64,000 nt of DNA, taken from Motiliproteus sp. SC1-56 (lineage in GTDB: Bacteria > Pseudomonadota > Gammaproteobacteria > Pseudomonadales > Balneatricaceae). This document shows, piece by piece, positions 22,286-31,054 of the stretch (its first letter is position 1; the number at the start of each line of letters is the position of its first letter). The stretch is from contig NZ_JAEMGS010000016.1 of NCBI RefSeq assembly GCF_017309075.1, positions 22,213 to 86,212 of the forward strand. The letters run 5' to 3'. The notes beneath the pieces were generated by a model that was not told the origin of the DNA, searched no databases, and saw only the letters and a program-made list of their open reading frames with translations. The translations under genes and the position numbers were made by a program.

Positions 22286-22965
22286 TGCCTGCTCGCGGAC
22301 CCTTTGCCGTTGATCAGGCGCCGCAGGCGGTGCTGTTTGACCTGGACGGGACCCTGATCGACAGTGCCCCAAGCCTGGCTCGGGCGGTGGACGTGATGCT
22401 GGGGCAGTTGCAGCGCCCGGCGGCCGGTGAAGCCCGGGTCCGGGACTGGGTGGGTAATGGGGCGCGGGTGCTGGTGCACCGTGCCTTGACGGAGGGCTCC
22501 GAGGCGGATGTGGATCCGGCACTCCTGGAGCGGGCGCACGGGCTTTTTCTCCAGGCTTATGGCGAGGCGCCCGAGGCCGGCACCCTGGTTTACCCCGGAG
22601 TGCGCCGGTTTCTGGATGCGCTGCGGCGTCGGGGGCTGCCTCTGGGCCTGATCACCAATAAGCCGGCCGCGTTTATCCCGCCGTTGCTAAAAAGCTTTGA
22701 ATTGGAAGTCTTTTTTGCACTGACTCTCGGCGGCGACAGCCTGGCGGAGAAAAAGCCGCACCCGGCGCCGCTGCTGCACGCCGCTCGTCATTTCGGGGTT
22801 GCCCCCGGGCGCTGCCTGATGGTGGGGGACTCGCGCCATGATATCGAGGCGGCCCGCCGAGCCGGCTGTCCGGTGGCGGCGGTCAGTTACGGCTATAACC
22901 ACGGTGAGCCCGTGGGGGATGCAGCGCCCGACTGGGTAGTTGATTCACTGCCCGAGCTGCTATAA
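22285..22965 (+). CDS. gph: Phosphoglycolate phosphatase (HAD family)
   Basis: Clears 2-phosphoglycolate, for example from DNA end repair. HAD motifs in order: [14 protein letters not shown] (nucleophile and acid Asp), [10 protein letters not shown] (motif II Thr), [12 protein letters not shown] (motif III Lys), and [16 protein letters not shown] (motif IV Asp). 226 residues, normal size for Gph. It overlaps the rpe stop by one base and probably shares its transcript; trpE begins 124 bp later. Confidence 0.93.
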   Translation: MPARGPFAVDQAPQAVLFDLDGTLIDSAPSLARAVDVMLGQLQRPAAGEARVRDWVGNGARVLVHRALTEGSEADVDPALLERAHGLFLQAYGEAPEAGTLVYPGVRRFLDALRRRGLPLGLITNKPAAFIPPLLKSFELEVFFALTLGGDSLAEKKPHPAPLLHAARHFGVAPGRCLMVGDSRHDIEAARRAGCPVAAVSYGYNHGEPVGDAAPDWVVDSLPELL

Positions 22966-23089
22966 GGTTTTTCTCTCTTTCATTGGTTGTAAAAGGGTTT
23001 TTCCGGCATGGACCAACTGCTCGAACCGGGATTTCGATGGCGAGACTGACCGTTTCCGCCCGCGCCCATTCACCTGTCCGGATAACCCC

Positions 23090-24568
23090 ATGACCCCTGA
23101 ACACTTTGCCGCCCTGGCTGGCCAGAACTACAACCGTATTCCCGTGATGCGTGAGGTTCTGGCCGATCTCGACACGCCCCTCAGCACCTACCTGAAGCTG
23201 GCCGATGGCCCTTACTCCTACCTGCTTGAATCGGTGCAGGGCGGTGAAAAATGGGGCCGTTACTCGATCATCGGCCTGCCTTGTCGCACGGTGCTCAAGG
23301 TCCATGGTCACGAGGTCTCGGTGGAGACCGACGGCAAGGTCACCGAGCGTCACGAGGAGGCCGATCCCCTGGCCTTTGTCGAGGCCTTCCAGCGTCGCTA
23401 CCGGGTGCCGGACCTGGAGGGGCTGCCCCGCTTTAATGGTGGTCTGGTGGGTTACTTCGGCTACGACACGGTGCGCTACATCGAACCGCGTCTTTCCCGC
23501 GTGCCGCCGGACACCCTGGGCACGCCCGACATTCTGCTGATGGTCTCGGACGAGGTGGTGGTCTTCGACAACCTCAGTGGCAAGCTGATTCTTATCTGCC
23601 ACGCCGATCCGGCTGAAAAAGATGCGCTGGACAACGCCCAGTTACGCCTGGACGAACTGGTGGCGCGGCTGCGCTTCGCGGTGCCGGGCCCGGTGGAGCC
23701 CGGCTCGGGGCAGGCGGTCAACGAATCGGACTTTGTCTCCGGCTTTGAGCAGGCCGATTTCGAGGCAGCGGTAGAGCGCATCCGCGAGTACATTCTGGCC
23801 GGGGACGTGATGCAGACCGTGATCTCCCAGCGCATGTCGATCCCCTTCGACGCCAAGCCCCTGGATCTCTACCGGGCGCTGCGGATGCTCAACCCCTCGC
23901 CCTACATGTACGCGCTCAACCTCGGCGATTTTCACGTGGTGGGCTCCTCCCCCGAGATCCTGGCCCGGCTGGAGGACGGCGAAGTGACCGTCCGCCCCAT
24001 TGCCGGTACCCGTAAGCGCGGCGCCACCCCGGAGCAGGACAAGGCCCTCGAGGCGGAGCTGCTGGCCGACCCCAAGGAGATCGCCGAGCACCTCATGCTG
24101 ATTGACCTGGGGCGTAATGATGTCGGCCGGGTGTCGGAGATCGGCAGCGTCGAGCTGACCGACAAGATGGTGATTGAACGTTACTCCCACGTCATGCACA
24201 TCGTCTCCAACGTCACCGGCAGGCTGAAACCGGGCAAGAGTGCCATCGACGTGCTGCGGGCCACTCACCCGGCGGGTACTCTCAGCGGGGCGCCGAAGAT
24301 CCGGGCCATGGAGATTATCGACGAGCTGGAGCCGGTAAAGCGTGGTGTCTACGGCGGCGCCGTGGGCTACCTCTCCTGGAGCGGCAACATGGACACTGCG
24401 ATCGCGATCCGCACCGCGGTGATCAAGGACGGCACCCTGCACATTCAGGCCGGTGCAGGCGTGGTGGCCGACTCCGTGCCCCGGTTGGAGTGGAAAGAGA
24501 CTCTTAACAAGGGGCGGGCGGTGTTTCGCGCCGTCGCCATGGCCAGTCGGGGAGTGGACCAGCTCTGA
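23090..24568 (+). CDS. trpE: Anthranilate synthase component I
   Basis: Makes anthranilate from chorismate with glutamine-derived ammonia from TrpG. The start is ATG 23090 ([19 protein letters not shown]), giving 492 residues, the size of Pseudomonas TrpE; the frame is open upstream into gph but lacks family sequence. The LLES motif near residue 48 is the tryptophan feedback site. The chorismate-binding half has [46 protein letters not shown] and [10 protein letters not shown]. No trpGDC genes follow in the window, so they must lie elsewhere. Confidence 0.96.
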   Translation: MTPEHFAALAGQNYNRIPVMREVLADLDTPLSTYLKLADGPYSYLLESVQGGEKWGRYSIIGLPCRTVLKVHGHEVSVETDGKVTERHEEADPLAFVEAFQRRYRVPDLEGLPRFNGGLVGYFGYDTVRYIEPRLSRVPPDTLGTPDILLMVSDEVVVFDNLSGKLILICHADPAEKDALDNAQLRLDELVARLRFAVPGPVEPGSGQAVNESDFVSGFEQADFEAAVERIREYILAGDVMQTVISQRMSIPFDAKPLDLYRALRMLNPSPYMYALNLGDFHVVGSSPEILARLEDGEVTVRPIAGTRKRGATPEQDKALEAELLADPKEIAEHLMLIDLGRNDVGRVSEIGSVELTDKMVIERYSHVMHIVSNVTGRLKPGKSAIDVLRATHPAGTLSGAPKIRAMEIIDELEPVKRGVYGGAVGYLSWSGNMDTAIAIRTAVIKDGTLHIQAGAGVVADSVPRLEWKETLNKGRAVFRAVAMASRGVDQL

Positions 24569-24655
24569 CGATCGGCGGCGAGGTGCGGCTTGGAAAGCGG
24601 CGCCTTCGCCCGCATAATCCGCATCTCCTGAACTGCCTTGCGTGAGTAGCGGATA

Positions 24656-25495
24656 ATGAACACCCCCAGCCTTCAGCAGCGCTTTGGCGAGCTGCGCAGT
24701 AACAAGCTCTTCGAACTCTTCGTGGTCGCCGTGATTATCGGCTCGGCGCTGCTGGTCGGGGCCAAGACCTACGAGCTGCACCCTTTGACGCAGCAGGCGA
24801 TCACCTGGCTGGATCGACTGGTGACCCTGATTTTCCTCGCTGAAATCAGCATCCGTTTTCTCGGCGAAGAGCAGAAACGGCACTTCTTTCGCAACGGCTG
24901 GAACGTTTTCGACACCCTGATCGTGGTGGTGAGCCTGATCCCCATCGACAACAGCGACATGGCGCTGGTGGCCCGGCTGGTGCGGGTTTTCCGGGTGTTG
25001 CGGATGGTCTCCATCATTCCCGAGCTACGCCTGCTGCTCAACTCCCTGCTCAAGGCCCTGCCGCAGCTGGGTTACGTGCTGCTGCTGATGTTCATCATCT
25101 TCTATATTTATGCCGCCATGGGCAGCACCCTGTTCGAGCATATCAATGAAGAACTATGGGGGGATGTCAGCATCGCCCTGCTGACCCTGTTCCGGGTGAT
25201 GACATTTGAGGACTGGACCGACGTCATGTACGAGACCATGGTCGTCTATCCGTTGAGCTGGGTCTATTACATCACCTTTATCTTCTTTACCGCGTTCGCC
25301 TTTCTCAACATGGTGATCGGGATCGTCGTCAACGTGATGAACGATGAGCACGCCAAGGTGCTGAAGCAGAAGGCGAAAGAGGCGCATGAGCCGACCCTTG
25401 TCGACCTCTACGCGAAACTTGAGGCGATGGAGGCGCAGCTGCAGCGTCAGGCCGGCGCCGAAAACGCCTCCCGCAGGGACTCACTTAGCGGCTGA
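24656..25495 (+). CDS. Voltage-gated-type cation channel (BacNaV/CaV-like, single 6-TM domain)
   Basis: A 279-residue six-helix ion channel subunit, expected to form tetramers in the inner membrane. S1 to S3 lie in about 18-100. S4 carries four arginines at three-residue spacing (R107, R110, R113, R116 in RLVRVFRVLRMV), so voltage sensing is likely. The pore loop has the selectivity filter TFEDWTD (183-189) between S5 (138-160) and S6 (201-228). A soluble C-terminal helix (about 229-266) has the heptad character of the BacNaV coiled coil. NaChBac has TLESWAS here; the extra Asp residues argue for divalent permeation. It stands alone, downstream of trpE and convergent with the diguanylate cyclase. 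Confidence 0.85.
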   Translation: MNTPSLQQRFGELRSNKLFELFVVAVIIGSALLVGAKTYELHPLTQQAITWLDRLVTLIFLAEISIRFLGEEQKRHFFRNGWNVFDTLIVVVSLIPIDNSDMALVARLVRVFRVLRMVSIIPELRLLLNSLLKALPQLGYVLLLMFIIFYIYAAMGSTLFEHINEELWGDVSIALLTLFRVMTFEDWTDVMYETMVVYPLSWVYYITFIFFTAFAFLNMVIGIVVNVMNDEHAKVLKQKAKEAHEPTLVDLYAKLEAMEAQLQRQAGAENASRRDSLSG

Positions 25496-26684
25496 TCACT
25501 CGGTTGCGGCCACCCTCCTTGGCCTCGTAGAGGAGCTCATCGGCTCGCAGGAGCGTCTGCTCCACGGCTTCACCGTCCCGGTAGTCGGTGACCCCGATAC
25601 TGGTGGTCACCGGCAGGGGCTCGCCGGCGGGGGTCTGAATCTCGGCGTTCTCAAAGGCGGCGCGGATCCGCTCGGCGGCGCCCAGGCTCTCCCCGGCGCT
25701 GAGTCCGGGCAGCACCACCATGAACTCCTCGCCGCCGAAACGGGCGATGATGTCGGTCTTGCGCAGTTGCTGGCGCAGGATCTCGGCGGAGTGACGCAGC
25801 ACCTGGTCGCCCATGAGGTGTCCGTGGTTATCGTTGATGCGCTTGAAGCGGTCCAGGTCGCACATCAGCACGGAAAAAGGGCGGCCCTGGCTCTGGTGCA
25901 GTTCAATTTCGGCCTCGAGCCGTGCCATCAGGACCCGCCGGTTGATCAGCCCGGTCAGGGGGTCGCGGGTGGACTCGCGGTAAAGCTTGAGCAGCATCAG
26001 CAGCTGACCTCCCTGCACCCAGAAGGTAATGCCGCAAATCAGGCTCAGAACCCAGAGGGTATTGAGGCTGGCGGTGGTCAGCAGGGTGCCGGCCCAGAGT
26101 TCGACTCCCGCGTAGCAGAGCAGTACCGTGAGCATCAGCCCCGCACCGTAGAGCAGGGTCAGGGGGAAGAGGCCGGTCAGCGCCACCATCATGTAGGGCA
26201 TGCCGGTGTAGCCCGCCAGCGCAGGTTCAGGGGTGCCTTGCTGCATGATCACCATGGCGGCGGAATAGAAAAGGCCGGGGGCGAGCAGGGTCAGAAACAA
26301 CAGGATATGGATGTGCAGGGGTCTTGGCCGCAGCAGCGCCAGTAACCAGATCAGCACCAGGGCCCCGGCGAGCACACCGCGCGCCACGGCCATGGGGGTG
26401 AAGTGTTCGGGGTTTAACGTGAGGTAGTCCACCGGTATCCAGGCCGGCACCGCCACGATAAAGAACGCCAGCATGAAGCGCAGCCGTTGGGCGATATAAT
26501 TGGCCCGGGTCTCGCAGAAGTCCTGCGAGTGGCTGCGGGCGGTCAGGATGTCGCTGAGCCGAAAGCCCCCGAGTGTGCCGCTGATGCGATCAAGCATCGG
26601 GTCGGCGACGGAACCGGCGGGAAGGTGGGTGTCGCTGCGCTGCTCCGACGGCTGCGGGGCTTCCTTGCCGATTTTGCTACGCAT
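25485..26684 (-). CDS. Membrane diguanylate cyclase (GGDEF)
   Basis: Makes cyclic-di-GMP. The start is ATG 26684 with AAGGAA eight bases before it. The first ~60 residues are cytoplasmic and have no recognised domain. About six hydrophobic segments follow (roughly 68-235), then the cyclase. The active site is GGEEF (317-321), a functional variant, and RKTD (308-311) five residues ahead is the RxxD inhibitory site, so product feedback is expected. The CDLDRFKRINDNHGH metal and substrate block is intact. Its 3' end overlaps the channel gene by 11 bp (convergent) and it is divergent from a globin gene 151 bp away. Confidence 0.9.
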   Translation of the reverse strand: MRSKIGKEAPQPSEQRSDTHLPAGSVADPMLDRISGTLGGFRLSDILTARSHSQDFCETRANYIAQRLRFMLAFFIVAVPAWIPVDYLTLNPEHFTPMAVARGVLAGALVLIWLLALLRPRPLHIHILLFLTLLAPGLFYSAAMVIMQQGTPEPALAGYTGMPYMMVALTGLFPLTLLYGAGLMLTVLLCYAGVELWAGTLLTTASLNTLWVLSLICGITFWVQGGQLLMLLKLYRESTRDPLTGLINRRVLMARLEAEIELHQSQGRPFSVLMCDLDRFKRINDNHGHLMGDQVLRHSAEILRQQLRKTDIIARFGGEEFMVVLPGLSAGESLGAAERIRAAFENAEIQTPAGEPLPVTTSIGVTDYRDGEAVEQTLLRADELLYEAKEGGRNRVISR

Positions 26685-26835
26685 GGCTCGATTTCCTTGA
26701 AAAACAAGCCATAAGGATAAAGCATCGGGTCGTGATCCGCCATTGGACTGCCCGTTTGTTGCGCGCCGCAGCATTGCTCCCCTGCTGGCTGGCAGCTATT
26801 TTTTGAACTCAAACCAACAGCCGGAGACGCGGTTG

Positions 26836-27243
26836 ATGTCTTTTCCCGCCAGTGATGCCGCCAAGGTGCAGGCCAGCTTTCAGCGCTGCGCCGAAAATCC
26901 CGCCTTTATCGATGATTTTTATGCCTTTTTTGTCGGCATGTCCCCGGCCGTGGCGGCGGCCTTTGCGCATACCGACATGGATCAGCAGGCCGTGATGCTC
27001 CGCGCCTCGCTGGAGCTGATACTGCCCGGCGATGAGCACGGGGCGCGCCAGCAGGTGCTGGGACGGCTGGCCCGCCTTCATGGCCCGGACGGGGTCAATA
27101 TCCCCCCGCGGCTTTACGACTACTGGCTGGAGGCGCTGCTGGACACGCTGGCGGTACATGACCCCGATTACAACCCCGCTTTGGAGGCGATCTGGCGCCG
27201 TGTACTGGTGGAGGGGGTCAAGCAGGTGCGTCAGTGCGTCTGA
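26836..27243 (+). CDS. Single-domain globin-like protein
   Basis: A 135-residue all-helical protein with globin features: a B/C-helix segment FIDDFYAFFVGMSPAVAAAF, the E-helix region DMDQQAVMLRASLELIL, and GRLARLHGPDGVNIPP, whose His is in the place of the proximal heme ligand, followed by LYDYWLEALLDTLAVHDP. This resembles the small bacterial globins annotated as group I/II. The start is ATG 26836 with GGAG nine bases before it. Ligand (O2, NO) is unknown. It faces the diguanylate cyclase gene. Confidence 0.75.
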   Translation: MSFPASDAAKVQASFQRCAENPAFIDDFYAFFVGMSPAVAAAFAHTDMDQQAVMLRASLELILPGDEHGARQQVLGRLARLHGPDGVNIPPRLYDYWLEALLDTLAVHDPDYNPALEAIWRRVLVEGVKQVRQCV

Positions 27244-27309
27244 GTCGTGACAGTAGAGATCCGAACCGCAGAGCAAGAACCTTAGAGCAAGAACCGTCGA
27301 GGAGAAGGG

Positions 27310-27621
27310 GTGTATAAATTCTGTTTTTTTGTACCCGAGACCCATGTCGAAGCGGTGAAAGAGGCGCTTTTCGCTTGTGGCGCGGGACGAATCGGCAATT
27401 ATGACTGCTGTTGCTGGCAGACGCTCGGGGAGGGCCAGTTCCGGGCGGGCGAAGGCAGCGAGCCTTTTCTGGGGCGGGTGGGCGCGGTCGAGAAGGTGGC
27501 CGAGTACAAGGTAGAAATGGTCTGCAGCGCTGAGCTGATAGCGCAGGCGGTAGCGGCCCTGAAACGGAGCCACCCCTACGAAGAGCCGGCTTACGAGGTG
27601 TTTAAGCTGGAGTCGTTTTAG
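27310..27621 (+). CDS. YqfO/NIF3-like PII-fold protein
   Basis: A 103-residue protein of the small domain found inserted in NIF3/YqfO proteins, which resembles PII/CutA. Recognisable segments: MYKFCFFVPETHVEAVKEAL, GAGRIGNYDCCCWQTLGEGQF, FLGRVGAVEKVAEYKVEMVC and the C-terminal SHPYEEPAYEVFKLE. The start is GTG 27310 directly after GGAGAAGGG, which makes spacing short. Free-standing copies are common in Pseudomonas-like genomes; role unknown. Confidence 0.85.
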   Translation: MYKFCFFVPETHVEAVKEALFACGAGRIGNYDCCCWQTLGEGQFRAGEGSEPFLGRVGAVEKVAEYKVEMVCSAELIAQAVAALKRSHPYEEPAYEVFKLESF

Positions 27622-27709
27622 AGGCCGGTACCGTGCTAGCGGGGGGCTTTCGAAGAGACTGAAGTCGCGGTGTGGCCCCCGTCACGCCGTTAGCCGGTGC
27701 GTTTACGGT

Positions 27710-28258
27710 TCACCGAGGCTGCAGAAGCTCACCGTCAATGTCCAGGTGGTGAAGGGGAAAGGTGCCCCGGCGACGATCGTTGAAGTAAAGCTGAAGGGCC
27801 TTGCTAATGGTGCTGAACGCCAGGGCTTCCCAGGGTATGTCCGCTTCCTCGAACAGCCGGGCCTCCAGGGTTTCTTCTCCGGCAGCGAAGTTCGGTGTCG
27901 GCAAGGTGGCGAGAAACAGCATCTGCACCTGGTTGATGTGGCGGATACTGCTGATGGTGTAGAGGGATTCAAGCTGCACCCGGGCGCAGGCCTCTTCCAG
28001 GGTTTCGCGCAGGGCCGCTTCGCGCAGGCTCTCTCCGTTTTCCATAAACCCGGCGGGCAGGGTCCAGCGACCGAGCCGCGGCTCGATGGCGCGACGACAC
28101 AGGAGCACCCGCTCCTCGTGGACTGCCAGGCAGCCGGCAATGATGCGCGGGTTCTGGTAGTGAATCCGGCCGCACCGGTCGCAGCCGTAGCGGGGCCGGT
28201 TGTCGCCGTCCGGCACCCTGAGGCTGACCACTGAGCCGCAATGACTGCAATAATTCAT
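27710..28258 (-). CDS. Nudix hydrolase with N-terminal zinc ribbon (NudC-like)
   Basis: 182 residues starting at ATG 28258 (MNYCSHCGSVVSL). Two Cys pairs (CSHCG, CDRCG) make a zinc ribbon as in NADH pyrophosphatases. The Nudix box lies in GFMENGESLREAALRETLEE; the conserved Gly after EE is a Cys here (EEACA), a substitution I believe is common in this subgroup. It lacks the longer N-terminal domain of true NudC, so the substrate (NADH, ADP-ribose or another) is uncertain. Divergent from the CoA-pyrophosphatase-like gene, 99 bp apart. Confidence 0.85.
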   Translation of the reverse strand: MNYCSHCGSVVSLRVPDGDNRPRYGCDRCGRIHYQNPRIIAGCLAVHEERVLLCRRAIEPRLGRWTLPAGFMENGESLREAALRETLEEACARVQLESLYTISSIRHINQVQMLFLATLPTPNFAAGEETLEARLFEEADIPWEALAFSTISKALQLYFNDRRRGTFPLHHLDIDGELLQPR

Positions 28259-28357
28259 TCGCTTTCTCCGCCGTCTCCTCGGGCGGCCTTCTCCAACATA
28301 GGCTGCCGCGGTTATGATGGCTGACAACAGTCAGCCGCATCAAGTTATACGCACGCC

Positions 28358-28987
28358 ATGGTGTTTACCCCCGATACCGATTTGCTGGCCCTGCTGCAGC
28401 AGGGAATTGCTGATCTGCGTCCGCGCAGGCTCGGCGGCGACCGGCCGGAAGCCAGCGTGCTGGTGGCCCTGACCGACAACTGCCGCGATCCGCAGGTGGT
28501 GCTGACCCTCCGGGCTCACAACCTGACGGCTCACGGCGGCGAAGTCGCTTTTCCCGGCGGCAAGCGCGATCCCGGGGATGCCTCCCTGCAGGATACCGCC
28601 CTGCGGGAAACCCAGGAGGAGCTGGGGATTGCGCCGGCGCAGGTGCGCGTGTTGGCGCCCCTGGGGCAGGTGGTCTCCAAGAACGGGTTGCTGGTGGCGC
28701 CCTTTCTCGGGCTGGTTCCGGAAAACAGCCGCTTTTGCCCCAACCCAGGAGAGATCGCACGGGTGTTTAGGGTGCCGCTGCGGTTTTTCCTGGAGGACTG
28801 CCGCGAGCGCACCGACTTCCTGACGTTCGCCCGCCAAAGCCTCTACGTACCCGCCTATCGCTACGAGGGGCACCTGATCTGGGGGTTGACGGCCTATGTG
28901 CTGGTGGAATTGCTTAATCTGGGTTTAGGCGCGAAGATACCGCTGCGGCCCCGGCCCGAGGTCCGCGCCCTGGAAGCCGACACTTAA
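28358..28987 (+). CDS. nudL: CoA pyrophosphatase-type Nudix hydrolase
   Basis: A 209-residue Nudix protein of the YeaB/NudL group, predicted to cleave CoA or related dinucleotides. It has the NUDIX-CoA signature: LTLRAHNLTAHGGEVAFPGG leading into the Nudix box GGKRDPGDASLQDTALRE followed by TQEELGI, with the metal-binding Glu residues in RETQEELG. The C-terminal half (VPLRFFLED ... VPAYRYEGHLIWGLTA) fits this group. It lies 11 bp before the gamma-carbonic-anhydrase gene and probably shares its mRNA. Confidence 0.88.
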   Translation: MVFTPDTDLLALLQQGIADLRPRRLGGDRPEASVLVALTDNCRDPQVVLTLRAHNLTAHGGEVAFPGGKRDPGDASLQDTALRETQEELGIAPAQVRVLAPLGQVVSKNGLLVAPFLGLVPENSRFCPNPGEIARVFRVPLRFFLEDCRERTDFLTFARQSLYVPAYRYEGHLIWGLTAYVLVELLNLGLGAKIPLRPRPEVRALEADT

Positions 28988-28998
28988 GGACCCTGTGA

Positions 28999-29523
28999 AT
29001 GATTTACCATGTGGACAACCGCAGTGTGCAGTTTAAAAGCTGCCGTCACTTTATCGCCGACAATGCCACCGTGATCGGCTCCGTCGAGCTGGAGGAGAAC
29101 GTCAGCATCTGGTTCAACGCCGTCGTGCGGGCGGACAATGACCTGATTCGCATCGGCGATCACACCAATATTCAGGATGCGGCGGTGCTCCACACCGATC
29201 CCGGTTGGCCGCTGCACATCGGCGCCTACGTCACCGTCGGTCACAAGGCCATGCTGCACGGCTGCACGGTGGGCGACAACAGCCTGATCGGCATCAATGC
29301 CGTGGTGCTCAACGGTGCGCGCATCGGCCGCAACTGCCTGATCGGCGCCAACACGCTGATTCCAGAGGGAATGGAGGTGCCGGACGGCTCTCTGGTGGTG
29401 GGCTCCCCGGGGAAGGTGCGGCGCAGCCTCAGCGACGAGGAGGTGGCGGGCATCAAGGCCAACGCCGAGCACTATGTGGCGAACCTCAACCGTTATCGGC
29501 GTACCCTGGTGCAACTGGGATGA
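28999..29523 (+). CDS. Gamma-class carbonic anhydrase family protein (YrdA-like)
   Basis: A 174-residue left-handed beta-helix hexapeptide-repeat protein, expected to be a trimer with metal at subunit interfaces. Repeats run from about 20 to 140 and include [18 protein letters not shown], the Arg-Asp signature of the class, and [22 protein letters not shown], which carries the His ligands (around residues 65, 87 and 92). Whether it hydrates CO2 or has another role is not shown; many YrdA relatives are weakly active. It is coupled to the next small gene by an ATGA overlap. Confidence 0.9.
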   Translation: MIYHVDNRSVQFKSCRHFIADNATVIGSVELEENVSIWFNAVVRADNDLIRIGDHTNIQDAAVLHTDPGWPLHIGAYVTVGHKAMLHGCTVGDNSLIGINAVVLNGARIGRNCLIGANTLIPEGMEVPDGSLVVGSPGKVRRSLSDEEVAGIKANAEHYVANLNRYRRTLVQLG

Positions 29524-29705
29524 GCGGGGAAGAGGCAGCACGGGTGCCCTCGCCCTGCACTGGCGTCTGTCGCCTCAATCGGCAGGACTGTTGTATCGGC
29601 TGCGGGCGTACGGGGCTGGAGATTGCCGAGTGGGGCGTGATGAACAATGCAGAGAAACAGGCTGTGCTGGTGCGTATTAAGCGGGAAGAAACCGCTTCGC
29701 GCTGA
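29520..29705 (+). CDS. DUF1289 small Cys-rich protein
   Basis: A 61-residue protein ([20 protein letters not shown]) with four closely placed Cys (CTGVC ... CCIGCGRT) typical of DUF1289, a family often annotated as an Fe-S or zinc protein of unknown function. [13 protein letters not shown] matches the usual W-x-x-M-xx-xEK end. Its ATG overlaps the stop of the carbonic-anhydrase-like gene, which supports it being real. It converges with the CorC-like gene after one base. Confidence 0.85.
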   Translation: MSGEEAARVPSPCTGVCRLNRQDCCIGCGRTGLEIAEWGVMNNAEKQAVLVRIKREETASR

Positions 29706-29706
29706 A

Positions 29707-30972
29707 TCAGGTGCTGACACCCTGATCGCTGACGCGGGCCATCTTGATCAGGTTGTCCTGGATCTGGATGGTTTCGATGCGATAGCCGTCGATATTCAGG
29801 CAGACATTGCGCTCGGGAATAAACTCCAGGGTCTCCGTAATCAGGCCGTTAAGGGTCTTGGGGCCGTCTATCGGCAGCTGCCAGCTCATGGCCTTGTTGA
29901 TATCGCGGATGGTAGCTGAGCCGTCGATGAAATAGGTGCCGTCGTCCTGGGGGTGAATGTCCTGGTTCTCGGCCCGGCGGTCCTCGGAGAGTTCTCCGAC
30001 AATCTCTTCCAGAATATCTTCCAGGGTGCAGATGCCCTGGATATCTCCGTACTCATCCACCACCAGCCCGATGCGTCGCCCGGCTTTCTGGAAGTTGAGC
30101 AGCTGGGTCTGCAGAGGCGTGCTTTCGGGGATGAAGTAGGGTTCGCGCGTCTCCTGCAGCAGGGCGGCCTTGCTGGGCTCGTTGCTTTTCAGAACTTTGG
30201 TCATGCGCCTGAGGTGCAGGATGCCTACTACCTGGTTGATATCACCCTTGTACACCGGCAGGCGGGTATGGTCGCTGTCGGTGATGGTGGCCAGGATATC
30301 CTCCAGCTCGTCCTCAAGGTCGATGCCCACCACCTCGTTGCGGGGCACCATGATGTCCTGGACGGTCACCTCTTCCAGCTCGAGGACGGCTAGCAGCATG
30401 GACTGGTTGCGTTGTGGCAGCAACGCGCCTGCTTCGTTGACCACGGTGCGCAGCTCCTCGGTGCTGAGGTGGTGCTGGTCGCTGGGATCCATCTTTACCC
30501 CCACCAGGCGCAGCAGGCCGTTGGTAATGCCGTTTACCAGCCAGACCGCCGGGTAGAGGATCACCAGCAGGGGTTTAAGGAGTACGGCGGCGGGAAAGGC
30601 CACCCGCTCGGGGTGAATCGCCGCCAGGGTCTTGGGCGTCACCTCGGCGAAGATGAGGATCACCAGGGTCAGCCCCACGGTGGCAATGGCGATGCCGGCA
30701 TCCCCCCACAGCCTGACCGCCAGCACCGTGGCGATGGAGGCGGCGAGGATATTGACCAGGTTGTTGCCGATCAGGATGACGCCGATCAGTCGGTCGGGTC
30801 GCTTGAGCAGGTTGTGGGCACGGATTGCCCCCCGGTGGTTCTTCTTCACCAGATGGCGCAGCCGGTAACGGTTCAGGGACATCATTCCCGTTTCCGAGCT
30901 GGAGAAAAATGCCGAACAGAAAATCAGGGTGGCGAGAATCCCCAAAAGCACGCTGATGGATGCATCGTCCAA
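29707..30972 (-). CDS. HlyC/CorC-family membrane protein (DUF21-CBS-CorC)
   Basis: A 421-residue integral membrane protein of the CNNM/CorC (YfjD) group, which are Mg2+ or other divalent cation exporters. An N-terminal DUF21 domain of about four membrane segments (7-150) includes FFSSSETGMMSLNRYRL and IFAEVTPKTLAA. A CBS pair follows (about 205-330; VQDIMVPRNEVVGID, LVVDEYGDIQGICTLEDILE), then the CorC_HlyC domain (340-420). In Pseudomonas this gene lies next to the YpjD and ffh genes, as here. Confidence 0.92.
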   Translation of the reverse strand: MDDASISVLLGILATLIFCSAFFSSSETGMMSLNRYRLRHLVKKNHRGAIRAHNLLKRPDRLIGVILIGNNLVNILAASIATVLAVRLWGDAGIAIATVGLTLVILIFAEVTPKTLAAIHPERVAFPAAVLLKPLLVILYPAVWLVNGITNGLLRLVGVKMDPSDQHHLSTEELRTVVNEAGALLPQRNQSMLLAVLELEEVTVQDIMVPRNEVVGIDLEDELEDILATITDSDHTRLPVYKGDINQVVGILHLRRMTKVLKSNEPSKAALLQETREPYFIPESTPLQTQLLNFQKAGRRIGLVVDEYGDIQGICTLEDILEEIVGELSEDRRAENQDIHPQDDGTYFIDGSATIRDINKAMSWQLPIDGPKTLNGLITETLEFIPERNVCLNIDGYRIETIQIQDNLIKMARVSDQGVST

Positions 30973-31054
30973 GACGGGGGTGACCTTCTATTTTATTCGG
31001 GAGGGTGATTGTGGTTCCCAAGCCTCGCTACTGTCAAGCGGGCCCGGGCGCGGC

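Noticed and set aside
23008..23049. Possible trp leader peptide (13 codons, one Trp) before trpE
   Set aside because: Only one Trp codon, no adjacent Trp pair, and no clear terminator/antiterminator hairpins before trpE, so attenuation is not supported.
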